The notes: a model not told the origin generated them from the sequence alone. A stretch of 9,657 nucleotides of DNA from Gammaproteobacteria bacterium (GCA_013817465.1 JACDCP010000106.1:1-9657), one strand, 5' to 3'; shown: positions 1 to 5,994, counted from the first letter of the stretch. A program made the numbers and translations.

Positions 1-56
1 ACGCGGATATCGAAACGACGCTGGACGCCGCGGCGCGCGCGTTAGCAGGCTGTTGA
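1..56 (+). CDS. Possible C-terminal end of an unidentified gene (5' truncated)
   Basis: In the frame starting at base 3 the sequence reads ADIETTLDAAARALAGC and then a TGA stop at 54-56. An acidic-start amphipathic helix like this is common at the C-terminus of class III (PLP) aminotransferases, but 17 residues are too few to assign a family. The stop codon lies inside the repeat element that begins at 43, so the last few residues would be repeat-encoded. A second frame (from base 1) also closes inside the repeat, at the TAG at 43-45, but its product is a basic, unlikely peptide. The call rests only on the plausible composition of the frame-3 peptide. Confidence 0.3.
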   Translation, partial: ADIETTLDAAARALAGC

Positions 57-210
57 AAACCGCTGTTTTCGACAGCCTGCTAGCCGATGCAGGGATGCAT
101 CGTCATTTTCTGGAACTGCAAGTTCTTGAAAATGCTCGCGATCCGAAAATCACACTTTTCGGATCGCAGAGTTGAAAAAAAGCCATAAATGGATTTTCGA
201 CATCCTGCTA
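43..210. repeat. MITE/REP-like element made of consecutive hairpins with terminal inverted repeats
   Basis: The outer ends are imperfect inverted repeats: tagcaggctgttgaaaac at 43-60 and the complement of tagcaggatgtcgaaaat at 193-210 match at 15 of 18 positions. Inside are further hairpins: 43-60 with 65-82 (17 of 18 paired, 4-nt loop), 85-91 with 96-102 (perfect 7 bp), 104-117 with 121-134 (3-nt loop, one mismatch and one wobble), 138-149 with 156-167 (perfect 12 bp, 6-nt loop) and a weak 171-178 with 194-201. There is no coding capacity for a transposase, so it would be non-autonomous. It ends exactly on the TAG stop of the minus-strand glycosidase-like gene. Similar CAGGCTGTTGAAAA-ended palindromes are widespread in proteobacterial genomes (from memory; not searched). 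Confidence 0.75.
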
Positions 211-1764
211 GTTGAGGAGGCATTCAATCGTTTCCCCCTTCGGACACGGGGGAGGGACCGGGCCGGGGGGAGGGACCGGGTCGGGGGGAGGGACCGGGTC
301 GGGGGGAGGGACCGGGCCGGGTGGAGGGACCGGGTCGGGTGGAGGGACCGGGCCGGGATCTTCGACGCTTCCGGTGGCGAGGATGGCGATCCAGTGGTCG
401 TTCCCGGGCGACACAAGCCGGACCATGCCGCCGCCTTCAACACTGCCTTCCTGGGAGAGACTGCCCGTCGTCGCATTGAGCCATTGCATGCTGAACTGAC
501 CCGACTCGTCCCTCAGATCCAGCTCCACAGATCCCCCCTGCGGGAAGTAGACGGCATATTGACTGGACGGTGTAAAGGCCAGGTATGCTTCGGCCGGTTC
601 ACGCTCGAGCAACAGCGTGTGTCCGGCATCCGGCTGAGCCGCAAAGATATCGAAATGCGTTTGCAGTAAGCGCGCACTGCGAATATGGGCCTGCGCGATC
701 GCACTCAATCCGATGCCGCCGGGCGGCCGGTGGAAGCGCGCGGAAGCGGCCCCGCCGAAAATGTTCCGCCAGAACCGCTCGATACCTTCCCGGGTGTCGC
801 CGAACCGGCCACCATCGGCGCCGTAGATCTTCACGTTGTTCAGCGGCCGCGAACGGTCGGCGATGTATTCGCGTACCCACATCAGATCGTTCCAGTGTTG
901 GTCACCGATCTGGTGATTGTTCTGCGAGATGTCGGCAAATGCGTACAGCTCGGGATGGTCCAGCGTGCGTTGATGCTGTTCCGCATGCAGGTCCCGCGCG
1001 CCCCACATTTCGGTGACGTACGCGATCGTTCCCCGTTCCGCCGCCCGCCGCTGAATGTACGTGGCCCAGTAGGCAGCCCATTCGGCCGTCCCGCTGGTTT
1101 CGTTATCGATCGTGTAGATGACATTTGGAAACGCAAACGAAATCTGCAGGAGGCGATCCACCTGCCGTTGTTGATAGGGAAGGATGACCGCGTTGCCGTC
1201 AAGCACCGGCACGGAACGGAAAAAAGGATTCTCGTTTTGTCCCGGGTGGCTCAGGTATTCGTTATCGAGCCCGCTTTCCACGAGCGAGTAATTCACATTG
1301 TTGGCCGGCCGGTACGGATTCGACAGCCAGGGCTCCTGGGCAAAATCGAACCGGTCCCACAACTCGATCTGGACGATGATGTCCCGCTCAAAGGCCAGAT
1401 CGAGCAGCCGCTCGAGCCGAGCGTAATACTCGTCGCTGAGCCGGTTGAGGTCGTAGCGGCCGTCCGGAAGACGCTCAAAGGGCCATACATTACCGGCATC
1501 GCTGGAGTTCATGGTGTTGCGCACGTAGTTGCCGCCGGCGGAAACCAGGAGGTCGAGGTGAGCCTCCAGCGAATCGAACTGGAAAAGATTTTCTTCCTGC
1601 GAACCGCCGACCAGCAAAATAGTCTGTCCGTCGTAGTTCCAGTAGCGTGGCTGAACTGGATCGGGTTGGATGGCCTGTGCATTGGCCAGCGCGCTGCCAC
1701 CTGTTGCAAGCAAGAGCAGGAACCCGAATCCTGCAGCGTTTACGAATCCCTTCGCAGTGAACAT
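208..1764 (-). CDS. Secreted glycoside hydrolase-like (DUF4038/apiosidase-like) protein with proline-repeat tail
   Basis: This is a 518-residue predicted secreted protein. Residues 1-30 form a signal peptide: basic start, hydrophobic core FGFLLLLATGG, then an Ala-rich cleavage zone near ALANAQA. Residues about 40-380 look like a TIM-barrel of the DUF4038/apiosidase type, with GGNYVRNTM, a tryptophan-rich IVQIELWDRFDF strand (129-141) and NVIYTIDNETSG, where N221-E222 is the expected clan GH-A Asn-Glu acid/base pair. Residues about 390-465 (AYLAF, YAVYFPQGGSVELDL, WIAIL) resemble the small beta domain called 'putative collagen-binding domain of a collagenase' that follows such barrels. The tail at about 469-506 is six (D/G)PVPPP hexapeptides followed by CPKGETIECLLN. 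Start: ATG at 1764-1762 with AAGGAG (1773-1778) 8 nt upstream, a strong ribosome site. The TAG stop coincides with the edge of the repeat at 43-210, so the original C-terminus may be lost. The family call is by motif; substrate unknown. Confidence 0.8.
   Translation of the reverse strand: MFTAKGFVNAAGFGFLLLLATGGSALANAQAIQPDPVQPRYWNYDGQTILLVGGSQEENLFQFDSLEAHLDLLVSAGGNYVRNTMNSSDAGNVWPFERLPDGRYDLNRLSDEYYARLERLLDLAFERDIIVQIELWDRFDFAQEPWLSNPYRPANNVNYSLVESGLDNEYLSHPGQNENPFFRSVPVLDGNAVILPYQQRQVDRLLQISFAFPNVIYTIDNETSGTAEWAAYWATYIQRRAAERGTIAYVTEMWGARDLHAEQHQRTLDHPELYAFADISQNNHQIGDQHWNDLMWVREYIADRSRPLNNVKIYGADGGRFGDTREGIERFWRNIFGGAASARFHRPPGGIGLSAIAQAHIRSARLLQTHFDIFAAQPDAGHTLLLEREPAEAYLAFTPSSQYAVYFPQGGSVELDLRDESGQFSMQWLNATTGSLSQEGSVEGGGMVRLVSPGNDHWIAILATGSVEDPGPVPPPDPVPPPGPVPPPDPVPPPDPVPPPGPVPPPCPKGETIECLLN
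251..358. repeat. Six tandem 18-bp repeats inside the glycosidase-like gene
   Basis: Six head-to-tail copies of ggagggaccggg(t/c)cggg(g/t/a) start at 251, 269, 287, 305, 323 and 341. Copies differ only at positions 13 and 18, and each encodes one (D/G)PVPPP hexapeptide on the minus strand. The 18-bp period keeps the frame, so gain or loss of units would change linker length without a frameshift. Near-identity of the units at DNA level points to recent slippage or strong homogenisation. Confidence 0.95.
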
Positions 1765-1837
1765 AAAAGAAACTCCTTAGTCAGCATTGCTGCTGATACA
1801 AACTCACCTATGGGAAGTGCCGGAAGTTCGGCGCGAT

Positions 1838-1860
1838 ATGGCTTGCCATTATAAAGCCAT
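1838..1860 (-). promoter_or_regulatory. Candidate -10 box centred in a short dyad, upstream of the glycosidase-like gene
   Basis: On the minus strand there is a perfect TATAAT (1848-1853) about 84 nt upstream of the ATG at 1764. It sits between 7-bp inverted arms ATGGCTT (1860-1854) and AAGCCAT (1844-1838). No convincing -35 is visible at 16-18 nt; the best is TGGCCA at 16 nt. A dyad over the -10 would suit a repressor operator, but this is inference from spacing only. The rest of 1780-1972 shows nothing else that I can support. Confidence 0.3.
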
Positions 1861-1972
1861 TCGTCCTTATGGCCACGAAAAGCGTCAGAAACTTTCCCTG
1901 CGTGAGTATTTATGTGTGTACGAACGATGGTCTATTCAGCCAATTGAACATAATGCAGAGGAACGAATGAAT

Positions 1973-2018
1973 TACCCGCAGCGCGTCACCGATGGTGAAT
2001 GTGGCAGCGCCGCGGGTA
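1973..2018 (-). terminator. Strong hairpin just past the macrodomain gene stop
   Basis: The arms tacccgcagcgc (1973-1984) and gcgccgcgggta (2007-2018) can pair over 12 positions; one is a G:U wobble when transcribed from the minus strand. The loop holds a second perfect small hairpin, tcacc (1986-1990) with ggtga (1994-1998). It begins 5 nt after the macrodomain stop at 2024-2026. Only a weak, interrupted T-rich run (attcattcgtt) follows, so it could be an imperfect intrinsic terminator or an mRNA-stabilising 3' structure. Confidence 0.45.
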
Positions 2019-2023
2019 TTTCC

Positions 2024-2548
2024 TCAGTCGCCGCGAAGTGCGGACTCGTATGCCCGCTTTATGCGGTTGCCGAAGCAGCATAACCAGATCACTTCAGGCG
2101 TCTCGTTGCTGGTCAGGAATTCGCGAACCGCAGCGATGGCGATGCCTGCCGCCCGGTCGACAGGGAATCGATAAGCGCCGCAGCTTATGGCCGGAAACGC
2201 GACCGTGCGGACATCGTTCTCGAACGCGATTTCCAGCGAGCGGCGATAGCAGGATTCGAGCAACGCGTCCTCGCCGTGCTTTCCATCGCGCCAGACCGGC
2301 CCGACTGTGTGGATCACGTGGCGCGCCGGCAGGTCGTAGCCGCCGGTGATCTTCGCATCGCCGGTTTCGCAGCCGCCGAGCGTCAGACACTCTTCGAGTA
2401 AACCGGGCCCTGCCGCGCGATGGATGGCCTCGTCCACGCCGCCGCCGCCCGCGAGGCTTTTGTTGGCGGCATTGACGATCGCGTCGACCCGGAGCGTTGT
2501 GATGTCCGAGCCGCTCAGGCGCAACCGGCCATTGGAAAATGGGGACAT
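2024..2548 (-). CDS. Macrodomain protein, probable O-acetyl-ADP-ribose deacetylase (YmdB-like)
   Basis: A single 174-residue macrodomain of the YmdB/MacroD type, which hydrolyses O-acetyl-ADP-ribose and can remove ADP-ribose from acidic side chains. Visible motifs are VDAIVNAAN (21-29), GGGGVDEAIHRAAG (34-47), HTVGPVWRDG (80-89) and FPAISCGAYRFP (118-129). N26, N29, D39 and Y126 fall where E. coli YmdB has N22, N25, the catalytic D35 and the Tyr after the substrate loop. The usual GDIT near the N-terminus is SDIT here. The start is uncertain: the ATG at 2548-2546 lies inside a 25-bp palindrome arm, with only AGGA one base upstream. A TTG at 2524-2522 is the nearest in-frame alternative and would match the family length better (E. 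coli has four fewer residues before DIT). The Lon-domain gene lies 80 bp upstream on the same strand. Function confident, start not. Confidence 0.9.
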   Translation of the reverse strand: MSPFSNGRLRLSGSDITTLRVDAIVNAANKSLAGGGGVDEAIHRAAGPGLLEECLTLGGCETGDAKITGGYDLPARHVIHTVGPVWRDGKHGEDALLESCYRRSLEIAFENDVRTVAFPAISCGAYRFPVDRAAGIAIAAVREFLTSNETPEVIWLCCFGNRIKRAYESALRGD

Positions 2549-2616
2549 TCCTGATTTATCCCGCCAGTTCAGATCCGGTCTGTCGCAACGAATAAATCAG
2601 GAATGTCCCCATTTTC
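2535..2616. repeat. Perfect 25-bp inverted repeat (REP-like palindrome) across a gene start
   Basis: The arms 2535-2559 and 2592-2616 are perfect reverse complements over 25 bp, separated by 32 bp. The core is ggggacattcctgattta. GGGGACA...TTTAT palindromes recur in gammaproteobacterial genomes and are often linked to RAYT (REP-associated Y1) transposases (from memory). No such transposase lies in the window. The arm carries the ATG and the upstream AGGA of the macrodomain gene. The arm copy nearest the Lon-domain gene ends 12 bp past its stop, so the structure could also terminate that transcript: in minus-strand RNA the falling arm ends CCCCATTTT. Confidence 0.9.
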
Positions 2617-2628
2617 TCCACCATTTTC

Positions 2629-3222
2629 TCATTCGCTGGATTCTTCGCGGACGGCTTCCAGAAGCGGACGGATCAGCGCCAGGCGTTTCAGTGGATCGCA
2701 GAGCTCCAGACAGAGCTGCTTGCGCTCCAGCCCGATGGGCAGGATCTCCGCGAGCCGGTTGCCGACCCAGGACGCATCGTCGAAACGCGTCTCGACGATC
2801 TGGTAGTGATGGCCCAGGTCGCCCATGACATCTTCCAGCATGCGCCCGAGCGGGGCATATTCATCGGGGACCGGCACGCGCGGATCGGGCTGGATCCATT
2901 TGCATCGGCCGACGTGCAGGCCGTCGTGCTGCGTTTCGACCGATTCGAGCGCGAAACGCTTCTCGCCGAGCGCCATGATGCCGAGCAGGCCGTCGCTGCC
3001 CTGATACCAGTCGACGATGCGCGCACCGGTACCGATCTGATGGAGCGACGCCGCATCCGTCTCGCTGCCGCTGCGGATCGCCACGACACCGAACTCGATG
3101 CCCTCCCTGAGGCAGCGGCTGATCATGTCCAGGTAGCGCGTTTCGAAGATGCGCAGGGGCAGCGGACCGCCGGGAAACAGAACGGTCCTGAGGGGAAACA
3201 GCGGGATGATCTGCTGTGCCAT
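2629..3222 (-). CDS. Stand-alone Lon substrate-binding (N-terminal) domain protein
   Basis: A 197-residue protein that corresponds to the N-terminal LAN/LonSBD domain of Lon protease, without the AAA+ and serine-lysine protease parts. The hallmark is the N-terminus IIPLFPLRTVLFPGGPLPLRIFE, followed by RYLDMISRCL, FGVVAI and an IGTGARIVDW strand; a C-terminal helical part (about residues 135-197) includes WVGNRLAEILPI and KQLCLELCDPLKRL. Stand-alone members of this family are common in Proteobacteria and their role is unknown; substrate binding or chaperone-like action is a guess. Start ATG at 3222-3220: AGGG lies 4 nt upstream and AAGGAG 12 nt upstream, and the family begins right before the IPLFPL strand. 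An in-frame ATG at 3273-3271 would add 17 residues encoded partly by repeat DNA and is less likely. It lies between two repeat clusters, downstream of ubiX on the same strand. Confidence 0.88.
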   Translation of the reverse strand: MAQQIIPLFPLRTVLFPGGPLPLRIFETRYLDMISRCLREGIEFGVVAIRSGSETDAASLHQIGTGARIVDWYQGSDGLLGIMALGEKRFALESVETQHDGLHVGRCKWIQPDPRVPVPDEYAPLGRMLEDVMGDLGHHYQIVETRFDDASWVGNRLAEILPIGLERKQLCLELCDPLKRLALIRPLLEAVREESSE

Positions 3223-3246
3223 GCAGCCCTGACGCTCCTTGTGCGA

Positions 3247-3359
3247 TAGGTGCCGGAAGACGGTGCCTGGCATCTAGTCCGTTTCAGGGACTAGGTGCCT
3301 GGTACCTGATTCCGCCCGGCACCTGAACTCGCGGGCACCCGGTTATTATCAGGCACCTA
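3247..3359. repeat. GGTGCC palindrome cluster (REPIN-like), three cores in each orientation
   Basis: Six copies of the core GGTGCC occur in 113 bp. Three are on the plus strand (3249, 3262, 3294) and then three are on the minus strand (GGCACC at 3318, 3334, 3352), so the block is a nested inverted repeat. The outer taggtgcc (3247-3254) pairs exactly with ggcaccta (3352-3359). A local hairpin pairs ggcatctagtcc (3269-3280) with ggactaggtgcc (3288-3299), including one G:U. The outermost minus-strand copy provides the TAG stop of ubiX. It fills the gap between ubiX and the Lon-domain gene and could end transcription or stabilise mRNA ends. Confidence 0.8.
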
Positions 3360-3971
3360 TGTTTTTCCTCCCCAAACCGGCATCAAGGAATGCGCAATGC
3401 CGAGATGATTCATGATTCGTGCCACGACGAAGTCGACGAGATCCTCGATGGTCTGCGGGCGATTATAGAATCCCGGGTTGGCGGGCAGGACCGTCCCGCC
3501 CGCCCGCGCGATGCGCAGCAGGTTGTCGAGATGCAGCATCGACAGCGGGGTTTCGCGCGGCACAACGATCAACGGCCTGCGTTCCTTGAGCATCACGTCG
3601 GCGGCGCGCTCGATGAGGCTGCGGCTCGCGCCGCAGGCAATTGCCGACACCGTGGCCATCGAGCACGGACAGACGACCATGGCGCGCGGCGCGCCTGAGC
3701 CGCTCGCGATCGGCGCCGTCCATTCCTCGCGGCCGAATACGCGCAACTGCCCCGCGCGTGCAGCATATCTATCGTTGAAGAATCGCTCGATTTCTGCGCT
3801 GCGGCCGGGCAGTTCGAGACCCGTTTCCGTGCCGATGACGACCTGCGCCGGCTTGGACACCAGCAGGTAGACCTTCGAGCCTCCGCCAAGCAGCAGCTCG
3901 AGCAGGCGCAATCCGTATTGCGCGCCCGAAGCGCCGGTCATGGCGAGGCAGATCGCCGACTCAGCGTACAT
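3357..3971 (-). CDS. ubiX: Flavin prenyltransferase UbiX
   Basis: UbiX attaches dimethylallyl phosphate to reduced FMN, giving the prenylated FMN that UbiD-type decarboxylases need, chiefly in ubiquinone synthesis. The 204-residue protein has the flavin-binding start LAMTGASGAQYGLRLLE (9-25), then SGSGAPRAMVVCPCSMATVSAIACGAS, the signature LIERAADVMLKERRPLIVVPRETPLS (phosphate/flavin site Arg, Lys and Glu) and a C-terminal PGFYNRPQTIEDLVDFVVARI. It is close to the Pseudomonas aeruginosa pattern. The ATG at 3971-3969 gives the same leader length as that protein (MYAESAICLAM against MSGPERITLAM). An ATG at 3998-3996 would add nine residues. The gene overlaps the end of mpl by 11 bp, so translation is probably coupled. 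The C-terminus ends WGGKT, a few residues shorter than usual, at a TAG that belongs to the GGTGCC repeat; this should not affect the core. Confidence 0.96.
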   Translation of the reverse strand: MYAESAICLAMTGASGAQYGLRLLELLLGGGSKVYLLVSKPAQVVIGTETGLELPGRSAEIERFFNDRYAARAGQLRVFGREEWTAPIASGSGAPRAMVVCPCSMATVSAIACGASRSLIERAADVMLKERRPLIVVPRETPLSMLHLDNLLRIARAGGTVLPANPGFYNRPQTIEDLVDFVVARIMNHLGIAHSLMPVWGGKT

Positions 3972-5352
3972 CTGGCTGCGCAGCGGCACCGAGCGCATCG
4001 AGCAAGCGCCCGTGCAATCCTTCGAAGCCGCCGTTGCTCATGATGAGGACATGATCTCCCGCAACGACAGAGCTGACAAGGCGCGACAGAAGCTCCGTCA
4101 CGCTGCCGCAGATAGTCACGCGCGTGCCGAGTGGAGCGAGCGAGCCCTCGATGTCCCACTCCGTGCCCGGCGGCCGGAATACCCATGAGCGATCGGCGTC
4201 CTCGAGCGCGCCGGCGAATTCATGAGCATGGACGCCCATCTTCATGGTGTTCGAGCGCGGCTCGACGACTGCGACGATGCGTGACGCGCCGACCCGTTCG
4301 CGTAGCGCTTCGAGCGTGCGGCGGATAGCAGTCGGGTGATGCGCAAAGTCATCGTATACGGTGACGCCGCCGGTCTTGCCGCGCACTTCGAGACGTCGCC
4401 TGATGCCGCGAAAGCTGCCGAGCGCCTCGAGCGCCACCTCGATGGAGACGCCGGCGTGGCGCGCGGCGAGTACTGCCGCGAGCGCATTCTCGACATTGTG
4501 GCGCCCGGCGAGCGACCAGCTAGCGGCGCCGATTTCCCGGCCGCGTTGCGACAGCGCGAGCCGCGTCTCCCCGGGGGCGTTTTTTTCGAGACCGGCGCTC
4601 CATTCCGCGTCTGTGTCCCGTGAGCTGGCAAAGCCCTCCACGGGCGTCCAGCAGCCCATCGCCATGAGCCGCGCGAGATTCGCGTCCTCGGCATTGGTAA
4701 CGATGCGCCCGTGGCCTGGCACCATGCGCAGGAGCTGGTGGAATTGCCAGAGGATGGCGTCGAGGTCCGGATAGATGTCAGCGTGGTCGAACTCGAGATT
4801 GGTCAGCGCCAGGGTGCGTGGCCGGTAATGCACAAACTTGGCTCGCTTGTCGAAGAATGCCGTGTCATATTCGTCGGCCTCGATGACGAAGAACGGCGAG
4901 CTGCCGAACCTGGCCGAGATGCCGAAGTTGCCCGGCATGCCGCCGATGAGAAAGCCCGGGTCGAGGCCCGCGTGCTCGAGAATCCACGCCAGAATGCTGC
5001 TCGTCGTGGTCTTGCCGTGCGTGCCCGCGACTGCCAGGACCCAGCGCTCCGCGAGCACGTTGCCCGCCAGCCACTCCGGGCCGGAGGTATAGGGCACGCC
5101 GCTGTCGAGGAGCGCTTCGACGACGGGATTGCCGCGACTCAGGACGTTGCCGACCAGCACGCAATCCGGCGCCGGCTCGAGCTGTCCCGGATCGTAACCT
5201 TCGTGAATATCTATGCCGATGGAGGCGAGCTGCTCGCTCATCGGCGGATAGACATTGCGATCCGCACCCGTCACGCGATGGCCCGCGGCGCGCGCAAGCG
5301 CCGCGATGCCGCCCATGAACGTGCCGCAGATGCCGAGGATATGCAGGTGCAT
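3961..5352 (-). CDS. mpl: UDP-MurNAc:L-alanyl-gamma-D-glutamyl-meso-DAP ligase Mpl
   Basis: Mpl joins the recycled tripeptide L-Ala-gamma-D-Glu-mDAP directly to UDP-MurNAc in the cytoplasm, a muropeptide recycling step of Gram-negative bacteria. At 463 residues it matches the family (about 450-460). It has the Mur N-terminal fold start HILGICGTFMGGIA (4-17), the ATP loop AGTHGKTTT (109-117), the Mpl-typical FFVIEADEYDTAFFDKR (154-170), LTNLEFDHADIY (183-194), AGRHNVENALAA and DDFAHHPTAI in the C-terminal domains. The start is the ATG at 5352-5350, which overlaps the stop of the membrane-protein gene as TGATG. The frame stays open further upstream to 5889, but that part is the membrane-protein gene read in another frame. 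The mpl-ubiX order is also found in Pseudomonas. Confidence 0.96.
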   Translation of the reverse strand: MHLHILGICGTFMGGIAALARAAGHRVTGADRNVYPPMSEQLASIGIDIHEGYDPGQLEPAPDCVLVGNVLSRGNPVVEALLDSGVPYTSGPEWLAGNVLAERWVLAVAGTHGKTTTSSILAWILEHAGLDPGFLIGGMPGNFGISARFGSSPFFVIEADEYDTAFFDKRAKFVHYRPRTLALTNLEFDHADIYPDLDAILWQFHQLLRMVPGHGRIVTNAEDANLARLMAMGCWTPVEGFASSRDTDAEWSAGLEKNAPGETRLALSQRGREIGAASWSLAGRHNVENALAAVLAARHAGVSIEVALEALGSFRGIRRRLEVRGKTGGVTVYDDFAHHPTAIRRTLEALRERVGASRIVAVVEPRSNTMKMGVHAHEFAGALEDADRSWVFRPPGTEWDIEGSLAPLGTRVTICGSVTELLSRLVSSVVAGDHVLIMSNGGFEGLHGRLLDALGAAAQPDVR

Positions 5353-5870
5353 CAGGTTGGCAGGGGAAAAACCAGCGCGAACAGTGCAATGTTTATCGCA
5401 AAATAGCACATGGCCACGAGGATGCCGCCGAGATACGGAATTTCGAGCGCATGATGCAGGATGTGTCCGATCACTGCGAGCGACCACAGCAGCAGCGCGA
5501 ACAGGCCGAGCGCGGGAAGTAATCCAGCGCTCTGTTCTGCCCCGGTCGCCTGACGCCACAGGTGCAGCGGCAAAGCGAGCACGCTCAGGAAAGTTCCCGT
5601 CCCGAGCAGTGCCGTGAAGGTTTGCAGCCAGCGACGCGGCTGGCGGTAGATCGCCAGCACGATCCAGAAAAATGTGCCGAACAGCAGCAGGTCCAGCGCG
5701 ACCTGGAGGGCAATTTTCGCAATCGCCTGCTGATAAATCGATGCCGACGCAATGCCAATTGCCAGGTACGCGACGAGCACGAGGCGGAACAGGAACGTCG
5801 AGGCCGGTAAATCCTGCGGCCCGCGGCGATGCATCGCGATTTCGATCATGGCCTGAACAAGCGGTATCAT
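5352..5870 (-). CDS. Hypothetical five-helix inner-membrane protein upstream of mpl
   Basis: A 172-residue membrane protein that I cannot assign to a named family. After a short cytoplasmic-looking start (MIPLVQAMIEIAMHRRGPQDLPAS) there are five hydrophobic segments: FLFRLVLVAYLAIGIAS, a long one around IALQVALDLLLFGTFFWIVLAIY, FLSVLALPLHLW, a long one around LGLFALLLWSLAVIGHIL, and a C-terminal one around ILVAMCYFAINIALFALVF. HHALEIPYLGG between the last two is the most motif-like part. Start ATG 5870-5868 with GGAAG 6 nt upstream; upstream ATGs would add a non-hydrophobic leader that overlaps the divergent promoter space. The stop overlaps the mpl start (TGATG), so it is the first gene of a coupled mpl-ubiX operon. 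A cell-envelope role is inferred from that linkage only. Confidence 0.8.
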   Translation of the reverse strand: MIPLVQAMIEIAMHRRGPQDLPASTFLFRLVLVAYLAIGIASASIYQQAIAKIALQVALDLLLFGTFFWIVLAIYRQPRRWLQTFTALLGTGTFLSVLALPLHLWRQATGAEQSAGLLPALGLFALLLWSLAVIGHILHHALEIPYLGGILVAMCYFAINIALFALVFPLPT

Positions 5871-5909
5871 GTCGCGCTTCCATGAGCATGCATAAATTTC
5901 AGCCGGTGA

Positions 5910-5915
5910 ATCATA
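5910..5915 (-). promoter_or_regulatory. Candidate -10 box for the membrane protein-mpl-ubiX operon
   Basis: In the 124-bp divergent gap 5871-5994 the minus strand carries TATGAT (5915-5910), five of six matches to the sigma-70 -10 consensus, about 40 nt upstream of the ATG at 5870. The hexamer 17 nt further up (TTCGGC) is a poor -35. I see no convincing promoter for rnd on the other strand; gggttgaaaccc (5958-5969) is a short dyad there. Confidence 0.22.
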
Positions 5916-5994
5916 CGCGCAAACTCGCAGGGCCGAATTCATGCGGCCGAAACCGGTGGGTTGAAACCCGCCCTGCAAAAGTCCGGGCACGTCC

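Noticed and set aside
251..358. CRISPR-like periodic repeat
   Set aside because: Units are contiguous 18-mers with no spacers and encode an in-frame proline hexapeptide.
172..669. Plus-strand open frame with RDRVGG-type repeats
   Set aside because: It is the antisense reading of the 18-bp repeats and of the glycosidase-like gene. That gene has a signal peptide, domain motifs and a strong ribosome site; this frame has none.
685..1854. 389-residue plus-strand open frame
   Set aside because: Antisense to the glycosidase-like gene. It is a GC-rich shadow with no recognisable motif and it runs past that gene's promoter region.
1787..2083. 98-residue plus-strand open frame in the gap
   Set aside because: No ribosome site, no family resemblance, and it crosses the hairpin at 1973-2018 and the end of the macrodomain gene. 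A real small gene cannot be excluded, but nothing supports one.
3223..3273. Longer N-terminus of the Lon-domain protein from the ATG at 3273
   Set aside because: The added 17 residues come partly from the GGTGCC repeat, and the family starts at the IPLFPL strand; the ATG at 3222 fits better.
5353..5889. In-frame N-terminal extension of Mpl (a 642-residue fusion)
   Set aside because: The extension is an Arg/Ala-rich shadow of the membrane-protein gene. Mpl homology starts exactly at MHLHILG, with a TGATG overlap.
5930..5994. rnd promoter with TTGAAA (5961-5966) as -35
   Set aside because: No -10-like hexamer lies 16-18 nt downstream (CGGGCA there).
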